Shown here: positions 55,581 to 64,000 of the stretch, in pieces
Numbering within the stretch: position 1 is the first letter of the stretch
How the letters are laid out: each line of letters opens with the position of its first letter
Program-made: the position numbers and the translations under genes
Assembly: GCA_951802425.1 (NCBI GenBank)
Contig: OX637799.1
Location: forward strand, 1,984,001-2,048,000
Length of the DNA: 64,000 bases
Direction: 5' to 3'
Origin: Clavaria fumosa
Taxonomy: Eukaryota > Basidiomycota > Agaricomycetes > Agaricales > Clavariaceae
Notes under the pieces: generated by a model
The model's input: the letters and a program-made list of their open reading frames with translations, nothing else
Database searches by the model: none
What the model was told of the DNA's origin: nothing

Positions 55581-56412
55581 CAGGTCTCCGAGCTTTTTTT
55601 TGCATGATATACTTCACCGTGAATGAGATTGGTACAAGCGCGCCCCCCCCCCCGAGCATCACTTCGTTTGCATGCTGCCCGTGAGCACACCCGCAGGACA
55701 GGAGCGAAGATACCTGCTGTGGCTCCTCCACCTGCTAACATGTCCGGCAGCGAGACGAAAGGATTTCATATATACTGGAATGGTATTGCGTGAGTACAGT
55801 GCAGTAGTAACGTCGCATATGCGCAGGGGGAGGGTCGGCACAACGAGCGAGTGGAAAGCAGTCAATGCAAGACTCACTATCTCAGGACACCGGACGCAGG
55901 AGATGCGTCGTCAAGAGAAACTAAAACCCACGCCATTTCTGATCCAGCTCCTCGTGTTCGGCGTCGTTCGCCATGTATAGTTGATCTACGCGAGCAGCTG
56001 GTGTTGGGGAATCAACTGGGCGAACAGCGTGGTGCCAACGCCGGCACTACCTAGTACTACCTTGCTTAGCGTTAGTTGGTAGGATGAGCGGGGGTGTGTG
56101 GGCTGTGCATGTGGCGAGGCCGTTCTAGATCGCACAAGGACTCCAAGCGCTCCGAGTCCGGGCCGTGTATGTGGTGCATGTCGTGGTTCTAACTGTAACA
56201 CAAAAGCGTCAACTCGGCGATTTGGTCGTGGCCATTGATACTTCCGCAGGAGAGTCGGATAAATCATGAGACTCACTTGCCTTGACCGACAGAGCATTCG
56301 GACGAGAATTACCGAGTTGATTCCGAGGTCTTAGTATATAGAGACAGCCCAGAGGCCACAATTTGAAGAGACCGCAACCGCAACTAAATGCAATAGGACA
56401 GATAGAGATAGA

Positions 56413-56786
56413 ATGTCCGACGAACAAGTACGTGTAACAACTGCCGCACTAATACAAAAACTGATCCATTTTCTGGGTTGCCCAACCAGACTATAGACCG
56501 CATTGATCCTGAGCCTACGCCGGGTGGTGAGGCAGACGATGAGACGGACGTGGCGGACGATCCGACGGATGTGGCGGACGATCCGATGGATGTGGCGGAC
56601 GATCCGACGGAAGTGACGACGGATCCGACGCCGGCGCGCATGTCCGCGTATGCGACCCAAGGCAGCCAGACTATTCCGAGTAACTTAGAAGAACACCATC
56701 GAGACGGCGTTCTTATTCTAGAACGATGGCACGACGAGTTGCGTCAGCGATGGCAAGACGAGTTGCGTCAGCGAGGGTATTATTAA
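56413..56786 (+). CDS. Small two-exon acidic protein, family G (copy G3)
   Basis: Exon 1 (56413-56427) encodes MSDEQ. A 62-bp intron (56428-56489, GTACGTG...CCAACCAG) is conserved with G1; exon 2 is 56490-56786. The 103-aa product holds a tandem repeat DVADDPTDVADDPMDVADDP and a more ordered tail with a repeated helix RWHDELRQRWQDELRQRGYY. TATA-like TTAGTATATAGAGACA is ~80 bp upstream. The frame is intact. No known domain. Confidence 0.52.
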
Positions 56787-57034
56787 TAATGCATTTCAGA
56801 GTCAGAGAACAATTCAGGCATCCACGTTGCATCAACTTCTGACTCTGAGTCAGATGAAGAAAAGGATAAATCGCCAAGGTTTCTTACGTTGTCACTTCGA
56901 AATCTGTTTGCGATAATGGCATTGCTCAATGTAATGCTCCGTACTACTACTACTACTACTCTCCATCCCAAAAGGCTTGCTTTTTCTGCTAGTGCCCCTG
57001 CACTATATTCACGCGACACTTCCCGCCCCTCCAA
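56783..57034 (-). CDS. Hypothetical 83-aa protein, convergent with G3
   Basis: Open frame ending DLSFSSSDSESEVDATWMPELFSDSEMHY, with acidic Ser-rich composition like exon 2 of the H genes. It overlaps the 3' end of G3 by four bases. Only composition supports it; it could be the second exon of another small gene or chance. Confidence 0.25.
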   Translation of the reverse strand: MEGREVSREYSAGALAEKASLLGWRVVVVVVRSITLSNAIIANRFRSDNVRNLGDLSFSSSDSESEVDATWMPELFSDSEMHY

Positions 57035-57993
57035 ATCGCGGGAACGGTCGTCGTAACCGGCTCATCTCACAAAGCAGCGGTACGTCGTCCCACCTGGAAA
57101 GTTAGGGGGGGTGCGTATGCCTATCTCAGAGAAAGAATGGAGCAACGCCCAAACGGAAGGGAGAGTGTCAGGTATTCACGATCCGAGCATTGTGCCTGTT
57201 CTGTGTGCGTGGATATGTAGAGGGACATGCTACAAAACGGCGAAAGCAATGTTAGTGACGGCGCTCGGCAACGCTCGGCGGTGTGTATGTGTATCTCAGA
57301 GAAGGAATGGGGCAACGCCCAAACGGAAGGGAGAGGGTCAGGTATTCACGATCCGAGCATTGTGCCTGTTCTGTGGGCGCAGGCATGTAGAGAAACATGC
57401 CGCGAACCCTCACGCACTTTCTTCCTTGACAAACACCCGGACATGTCAGCAGGTGGAGCCACTGCCGTCAACAGGTGTTGTCGCTCATGTCCTGAGAAAT
57501 GCCGCATCATGAGGTGTGGCTCATGGGCAGTGTGCCGACGAAGTGATGCTCGAAGAGAGTATTGCCCAACGCCGAACTGACATGGGTGTGGGGGAGACGA
57601 CAGTGGAGATGGAAGGGAAAGCCGACGGCTCGTCGGGGGCGGGAGCATCAGGGTGGCGAAGGAGGGAGTCTGCATGCCTCGAGCTCAGCGGTTAATTGGC
57701 GGTGGCCCTCGTTGTGTACCGGGAGTTTGTGGCGTGGCTACTTCACCCGTGACCATGACGCTCTTGGCATTGCCGGTCAGGACTACTACTGTATTTCCCC
57801 CCTTTTAACTGTGTGGCCGTGGACGGGTTTGCGCGAACCTTTGGGCACTGCAGTAGTGGGTGACTACGGGCGTGTCGCGGGCTTTGGTCGTGTCGGCATC
57901 ACCTGCATCGCGTCTCCAATACGAACAGAAGCCAAGAATAAGGCCGAGTCTAGTGTCTGCTACAATACATATAGGGCTTGTCCGCAACGTCAT

Positions 57994-59223
57994 TCAATGT
58001 CCGGTCCTTCCCCTCATCTCAGCCGAAGTATCAATGGGCGACATGAACCTGGCGGACTGCCATCGGTTCAACATGTTCACAATGTTCTGCGAAACGGTGT
58101 CCAGTCCATGTCAGAGGTTGTTTGAAACGATTGAAAACGTGGATGCACACACCCTGAGCAATTTCTCAACCTCCTCCTTTCTTACCCTGCCGACGGCACC
58201 GCCCGCCTCTAAAGAGTTCCACTTGGTGACGGCACTCACTCTTTGGCCGATCATGACTACCAGATCCCTTAACGACTGGCCGGCCTCCTTGCCCCACCAG
58301 AGCTTCTCGGACGAGTGGTGCAAAAGAGCATAGATAGCATGCAGATGGTTGATGTAAGCAGATGTGCGCAGCTCGGAGAGTAGCAGCTGTAAACATTGTT
58401 TGACAACACTCGACGGGATCAGCGCCTCCATGAAGAGGTGCCCCACGAAGGTGCAAAGTGAGAGAGATGTGTTCGGCAATGTCAGCATCTGTTCAAAGCA
58501 TTGCGTCGTGAATCAGACGTCTGCGTAAACAAAACAAAAAAGATTGCAGAGCAGAACGTGAATACTCACCACGCGCCAGCAGCTACTAAACCCGTTCACC
58601 ATGCACTCCTTCAAATGCCACGAGAACGACCCTGCTGCCCATTCTCCCTGCGCAGGGTTCGCCCTGAGCTCGGTGTATACCGCTTTGGCGAACGCAGCGA
58701 CGGCGAGCCCGTTCGAGTCGGGCGAGGACGCCTGGAGGCAGAGGAGCTGCGCGAGCTCAGCGAGGCACTCGGCCCGCATCTGCCCGCGCTCCCCAGGCGC
58801 CCCACACGGGAGGTGCGACACGAGCACGTTGGCATGGGCGGCGTGCTCGTTCGCTGAGGCGGTTGCGGAGCCCGCAAGGAACGAAGCGAACCATGCTGGA
58901 CGGGTGCCAGGCAGTTGAGGGTGAGCCTGTGAGTGGTGTTGGTTGGGACCTTGCCCCGCTGGGGAATTTGGGTGCGGGCAAGACAAGCCCCTATGATGCG
59001 AAGGAACGAAGGTCGGTGCATTGGGGTTGAATACGGGGGATTGTGGTGTATGTGGTGTATGGTAGACGGGAACATTAGGGAGTGTAGACCATATGTTAAT
59101 GAGGTTAGGACGCTCTTGCAGTTGTTTTGCGGTAGGAGAAGTCGAGGAAGGCTTGGAAGGAGGCTTAGGGAGTGGGCTGTTGAAGAATTTGTTTACGGCG
59201 TTGAAATCAAGTTTGGACTCCAT
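57994..59223 (-). CDS. MIF4G-like domain protein
   Basis: Exons (minus): 58570-59223, 58488 down to 58129, and 58086-57994. The start MESKLDFNAVNKFFNSPLP is followed by a disordered Pro/Ser/His-rich stretch (~95 aa). From PAWFASFLAG on, an all-helical domain follows: MRAECLAELAQLLCLQ, KECMVNGFSSCW, then LCTFVGHLFMEALIPSSVVKQCLQLLLSEL, HLHAIYALLHHSSEKLWWG and NMLNRWQSARFMSPIDTSAEMRGR. This resembles MIF4G/eIF4G middle domains, which bind eIF4A or mRNA-processing partners. TGA would stop the frame after SIVSNNL unless a 42-nt intron (58087-58128, in phase, with a CTGAC branch-like motif) is spliced; the conserved reading afterwards favours splicing. First ordinary cellular gene of the window. 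Confidence 0.6.
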
Positions 59224-59790
59224 AGCTAGTGGCCTGCACTGCTAGTATCGTTCCAGACGTCTAGAGGGTGCTCGTGTTGATGGGTGTAGTCCGCCCGACG
59301 TGCAAGATATAAGGCGACCCAATGTCGCAGAGGAGCCTTGGGTGACAGCACGACGACGAGAGGGGCATAAAAAGGACAATAGTCGGAGCTCGACGCCTTC
59401 GAGAGACAACAAGGGGTCGCCTCGCAAGCGACATTTTGCGCAGAGTACAATCGACGACCGTAGTGCCAGGCGACGACAACAAGTCAGTGTTGACGACCGC
59501 CAAGAGTCAAGAGCTGGCGGAGTGTTGTGGCGTTTTCCCGGTGATGGCGATCCACAATAGCAGGTGGAGCAAACACATTATTGTACGAGCGGGGGCGCAC
59601 AGCCTGTGGTGACCGTCCTTGTCGTTCTAGGGTCGTTCCCAAGGAACAGAGAGGTGTATATTGCGAATTCCATCAGAGCTTAAAGTCGCTTATCTGACAG
59701 GTCGGAGCGAGGAACCCTTCTTCCAGATCGATCCATGATCGGATCGTGGAAGTCACGTGCGTAACAGTGCAGAGCTCGTTATATAGAACA
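59224..59790. other. Intergenic region
   Basis: 567 bp between the MIF4G-like gene start and the lipase stop. Probable promoter of the former and terminator of the latter. Small open frames here show no conserved motif. Confidence 0.4.
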
Positions 59791-61793
59791 TTATAAGCCT
59801 TCGTCGTACAGTTTCCTTGATAGAGCGACGTAAAACCGTTCCAGGTCAGCCCTCAGGGCTAACTCGTGCTTCCTCTCCCGCTCCTTGAGTGTCTTTCGAC
59901 GTCTCTCTTCCACCTTTTCTTTTGACAAAGAGGAGGCTTGGCGTTTGGTCGATGTTGGCATTTGTTCCACAATCCAGTCGAAGACTGCAGACAGCTTGTC
60001 CGTGCTAGATCTGACATCCGCATCTGCGCCGGCTTTCTCTTTCGTCTCCTCTGATTTGCTGTTGTTTCGGCGAGCAGAACCCGTAGTTCCTAGCCCTCTC
60101 TCGCCGCTCTTCTCGTCTCTCTTCAGGCCGTTCACAAAGTTGCCCCAATCTCTTAGGCCCAATGCATCGCCGAGCGATAGATCAACATGGAGGTCACCTG
60201 CAATCCCTCGCGCCCCTCGCATCTCCCAATGGTCACACCCCTCCATGATTCCCAGGAAGTTGCCCCACTTGGCAGACCGCACAGGTACTAGCCCGTCGTT
60301 GCCCCATTCTTCTTCCAGCGTCCAAAGCGGCTTCTCCTCTTCCGAAGGAGACCGTTCTCCAGCTACTGCTTCCCATTCCTTCCTCAGCTTGGCTCGCTCC
60401 TTCTCTTCGATCCCGTCCAACACCATCTTTGGCAGCCAGAAGGGGTGGAAAATGCTGACGCTCTGCGTCCTCCCTGCAATGCTGAAGTATTTCACGCAGG
60501 GATCATCTGGTGTGAGTGGGTTAAAATGTTTTGCCAGATATGAGGTGGTGAGATTAAAGTATGCAGGAGTGTCCACAAGCGAAAGAAGGAGTGTGGTGAA
60601 GGAGGATGGGAAAGAGGTCAATGATAGAGAAAATGAGTTGGATGAAACGGGTGCGGGTGTAGGTGTAGTCGCGTCAGACCTCTGGGAGGGTGTTGTGTTG
60701 ATCGAGAGAGGCGTCGAAGACGGCGCGAGAGCCAGAGGAACAGGCGTAACTTTCTCCACGTCTTCTTCTCTTGATCGCATCAAGCGATCTTCCTTCGCTT
60801 TCCCCTTGCCAATCCCGATATTTTCCTGGACATTGCGCAGAGCGATGAGAGCAGTACGCGCATCCCAGTGCAGGGTGGCTCACCGCACACCAATCCATGA
60901 ACGGACTGCCTCTATGGGGCGTGCCGATAGTAGTCAGCGATAGCGGAACATATTCGCTGGGACGGATGTGAGAAATTAGATGGCGGCAGTCCAGTCCTCC
61001 CATCGAATGTGCGAAAAAGTTGATTCCGCGACCCCGGGCTTTCTCTTTCAATTGTGTGTCCAAGGTGCTAGCACGCACAGCAATCGAGCCGGTCCTGAGA
61101 GAATTTTTTTCTAGATTTGCACGGACGGAATAGGCAAGAGGGAACTTACCCCGGCACCGAGGTCACGATCACGTCTGCTCCAATCGTCTTTCGCAAGATG
61201 GCGAGTACGTTGGACCAATAATGGACTCGAAGACGTGGAAACGTCGAGGGCCCGCGGACATCAAAGCCGTACAGACCTACGGAAATTGACACGTCAGGGC
61301 GGCGTCGTGAAGCACCAATCCGACACCCACCGTGACACAAGACAATTGGGAACCTGGGAGTCCTGAGGGGCTGGTAGAGCGCAGGATTCTGCAAAAGCTG
61401 GTGAATGGTGTCTAAGGTCTGGGGTTCGTGGTCTGTAGATGGGGAAGCAGAAGGCGTGTTCACTTCTCGAGAGCTTGCCTCAGGGCTAGCATTCGAGACG
61501 GCTGGTTGACTGCGGTGATAATTCCGCTCGAGATGCTCTGCGGGAATGTGATGCTCGAGTTCCTGGTCCGTCGAGAGAAGGCGGGTGTGCCAAGGACGCA
61601 GCCTACCCACTGTGGCCACCCGACGCCAAGTCCCGTCGGATTCCAGCAAAGCAAAAGATAGAATGCACTTACTTTTCGTAGGCTGTTGGGTTTCTCTAGC
61701 GGTAGCTAAGCCGGAAGGTTCCCGCGAGTGCGTGGGCACGTATTCTGTGACAGAATATTTGTTTGCTGCGCGAAAAATAACGCCGGGGCTCAA
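59791..61793 (-). CDS. TGL2: TGL2-type triacylglycerol lipase (alpha/beta hydrolase)
   Basis: Exons (minus) bounded by introns 61277-61330, 61095-61149 and 60826-60883; a further 63-bp intron (GTAAGT donor, ~61612-61674) probably lies in the first part. The start MSPGVIFRAANKYSVTEYVP is plausible. Domain: FPIVLCHGLYGFDVRGP with the oxyanion HG, VHYWSNVLAILRKTIGADVIVTSVPG, INFFAHSMGGLDCRHL with nucleophile Ser (G/A-H-S-M-G), TIGTPHRGSPFMDW, YFSIAGRTQSVSIFHPFWLPK, GNDGLVPVRSAKWG with the acid Asp, CDHWEMRG with the His. This series is that of yeast Tgl2-like lipases, mitochondrial in yeast. The C-terminal ~100 residues are basic and coiled. Symbol given for family likeness; orthology not tested. 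Confidence 0.8.
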
Positions 61794-62514
61794 TGCTAAA
61801 AGCTAGATAGAGGGGGGAACCACCTACGCTTCTGTACCTTCTTGGGTGCCGGGACTGAGAAGGACTGGCTAGGAGTGGGAGATGACGAATATCGAGACCA
61901 AGCGTTCAAGCTCCACGGCCAGTCCGTTCTGAACCACGATTGAGTCTCGGCTGTGGGTTGGCATGATCACCGACGGCAACATCAAAGAGAAGGGCATGGC
62001 GCACCAGCCTCTGTTCCATCCCCAGCTTTGAACGAGAACAAAAACGCACTGGCAGTCTGCCGATGTTCGGCCGTCGGCCAGCCCCAACTAAACATACTGC
62101 CAGTCCAACACGGCCACGAGGACCCGCCTAATGCTTGTAAGACTGTCAGTGAGGGCAAGGAGTGACCCTTCGCAGGCTTCTTAGGCTGCTCCGAGAGGAT
62201 TCCCTTGCTGTTGGACTTCTCATTCCGAAGGAGCAGAAATTTGCTCGAGAAGGACAAGGAAAGAAACTTGGCTAGGCGACGTAGCAAGACGACGATTTGC
62301 GCCGGTGTGCCATGGAAAGGTGCGAGGCGCATCCGTGGTGCTAGCACCCGCAGACCAATGTTGGAGCTGGAAGAGTCTCACAGCAGCGGCTCAATCACGA
62401 TACCCAGCGGGCGGAATAGAACCAAGTACAGAATTAGGCGTGCCGACAATGCAATAAATGCTCTGAGTAGAATACGCAACGTATCTACACCCACGTCGAT
62501 GTTCATCCCACCGA
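61794..62514. other. Intergenic region
   Basis: About 720 bp between the lipase start and the Ent3-like stop. A 121-codon minus frame (61982-62347) has no recognisable motif and may be part of the lipase 5' or Ent3 3' untranslated region. Confidence 0.4.
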
Positions 62515-64000
62515 TTACAGCAATAGATCATCTAAGTCCCCGCCTTTCGTCGAGGATGGGGCAGAAACGAACCCGCTAAACGGCGCGGAGGACGCATCGT
62601 TCTTTTGCTGCGTCTTCTGACCTAGCCCCCAGATGTCAGCCTCAACCTTCTCCTTCTGAAGATCCTTGATCTTCGGCGTACTGGTGTTACTACGCGTTGG
62701 GGCACCAGAGCCAAGCGACATTGCCCACAGATCGTCAAAACCGCTGGACGATTTGTTGTGTGACGTGGGGATAGTAGGCCGAGTGGTCGACGGTGTCAGC
62801 GTGGATGAGTGGAGAGCGTTCTGCTGGATATGAGGCGCCACCGTTGTTGGCGACAGAACTCCGCCGAAAGTAAAGTTGGTAGTTTGGTTGCCCATTGTAG
62901 GACGATGCGGCTGGGAAGTGTTGGATGCCATGGCCTGTCCAGTTGCATTACGGTTAGGAGGGGAGTTGAGAATCTCCATCAACGAGAGCCTTGCGCCAGT
63001 GACAGGTGCGGCAACGAGTGGAGCAGTGCTTCGCGGGGGAGAGGTGGTTGGCGCAGCGATGAAGTCCGCGAAATCGTCATCAGCTGATGCTGGGAAGAGT
63101 TAATTGAAGGAGGAACATTATTCTTTAATGTACTTACGATTTGTCGTGGTGGACAAATTGGGCAAAGCTTTATTGATCTGTGGTATCTTGGCAGGATTGT
63201 TCTCCAGCACATCCTCGTCATCGAAGCCATCCAATAAATTGACTGCTTTGGCAGGCTCTTTCAGCTTGGGAGGACTGGCAGGCGTATCCCGAACGTCTGT
63301 TGGGGAAGAACTAGAGTCAACGCGTTGAGAGATCGAATCACGTCGTCGAGAGGGAACGGATATCTCGTCTTCCCCTGCATTGTATTCCTGGAATGTAGAT
63401 CTGCGACTATCATCCCTGAAACCGGTACTTGTGCTACTTCCAGCATAACCGCTGTACTCTAAGTAAGGGAGAATCAGCCAGTGAAAGCAACGACATTCAA
63501 TACGAGCGCACCTATACCTCCACTGCTGTACGAATCGCTTCCAAACCCAGCGTAGCGCAAATTATCGTTTCCAGTTCCCACGTACTTATGCTTGTTAGCC
63601 TTGGCCTTCCGCCGTTCTTGGCGAATTTTATCAACGTCTTGAAGAAGCTCGACGAGTTCTCGCGAGCGGTTTCGCACTGATGAAATTGTAGTCTGGCGAT
63701 GGAACGGAAGCAAACAAGCATACCATTGAGACCTTCGTCTTTGCCTTTTTCATCAACATAATGGAAATTTCGGAGCATTTTGAGGGTGGATATGTGAGAG
63801 CGGGCATCGTCGACTACACGCTCACTGCCGTGTTTAATCAGGTACTCCAGAAGTTGTAGTGCCTGAAAGTGCGGTAAGGACGTATGTGCTCCAATAACCA
63901 CGGAAGCGCAGACCTTGTAGATTTGTCTCCATTGCTTGGCTTCCTTTTCCATAAACCGTGCATAGATACACGGCATGATTTCATTGAAGTTCTGACTAGA
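62515..64000 (-). CDS. ENT3: Ent3/epsin-like ENTH-domain clathrin adaptor (5' end outside window)
   Basis: Exons (minus): 63914->64000, 63724-63862, 63518-63676, 63138-63458 and 62515-63089, with 47-59-bp introns in phase. ENTH domain: NFNEIMPCIYARFMEKEAKQWRQIYK, LQLLEYLIKHGSERVVDDARSH, TLKMLRNFHYVDEKGKDEG, RNRSRELVELLQDVDKIRQERRKAKANKHKY. The rest is disordered with LLDGFDDEDVLENNP and the acidic-phenylalanine motif DDDFADF, which binds gamma-adaptin/GGA ears. It ends GGDLDDLLL, a clathrin-box-like end. Ent3-type epsins act at trans-Golgi network/endosome clathrin coats. Only the first part of the ENTH domain is missing. ENT3 is the nearest yeast name; Ent5 is less similar. Confidence 0.85.

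Larger units (their letters stand above)
54060..57990. repeat. Right part of the degenerate mosaic (unit E)
   Basis: Continuation of the unit interrupted at 49484. It holds exon-like modules (54130, 55196), PUL fragments at 54409-54600 (minus), 55430-55580 (plus) and 57110-57330 (minus), the STCCG/GTCAGGACAGGAGCGA module on the minus strand twice (~54700-54860 and ~57410-57570), and the G3 gene. 54590-54870 and 57290-57590 are near-identical direct duplicates. Ends close to the MIF4G-like gene. Confidence 0.65.

Noticed and set aside
59885..60943. 352-codon plus-strand frame
   Set aside because: Antisense of the lipase coding exon, which has the catalytic motifs and proper introns on the minus strand.

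Overview
The window looks like nuclear DNA of a mushroom-forming basidiomycete (Agaricomycetes). Real genes are cut by many 42-60 bp GT-AG introns, and the mobile elements (KDZ, Plavaka with DUF6698, an Ngaro-type tyrosine-recombinase retrotransposon, Ty1/copia) are the set typical of agaric genomes. About 58 kb is nested transposons and degenerate duplicated DNA; only the last ~6 kb (57994-64000) is ordinary genic sequence.

Layout. 1-3329 is the end of a CATCAGG-terminated DNA transposon; a full inverted copy lies at 49485-54057. 3330-4497 is a degenerate gene-like stretch. 4498-5230 is a solo A-B repeat of an Ngaro element, head to head with a complete Ngaro element at 5258-29928 (A1 - gag - RT/RNase H - tyrosine recombinase - B1 A2 B2). 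The Ngaro gag gene is split by a 19-kb KDZ transposon (7078-26162) with ~2-kb terminal inverted repeats made of minisatellite DNA. The KDZ element carries a conserved accessory gene (minus strand), a small RNase H1 N-terminal (viroplasmin-fold) gene and a CxC2/KDZ transposase. It was invaded in turn by a Ty1/copia element (12433-17254, TSD GAGTC) and a 2.7-kb CATCAGG element (19937-22640, TSD CA). Rejoining the flanks restores reading frame at all three insertion points.

29929-41093, 48397-49484 and 54060-57990 form a duplicated mosaic. It holds at least ten broken copies of a PUL-domain gene, a repeated exon-like module, and a family of very small two-exon genes that share promoter and exon-1 layout (four 'H' copies beginning MTGGNY-like, two intact 'G' copies beginning MS-E). 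A Plavaka transposon (41094-48394, TSD TA) carrying a DUF6698 gene divergent from its transposase sits inside one PUL fragment.

The right edge holds three minus-strand cellular genes: a MIF4G-like protein, a TGL2-type lipase and an Ent3/epsin-like ENTH protein (cut by the window end). The copia and KDZ-element genes are inactivated mainly by in-frame TGA codons that look like CGA-to-TGA changes, and all copia LTR differences are CpG transitions, which suggests decay through cytosine methylation.
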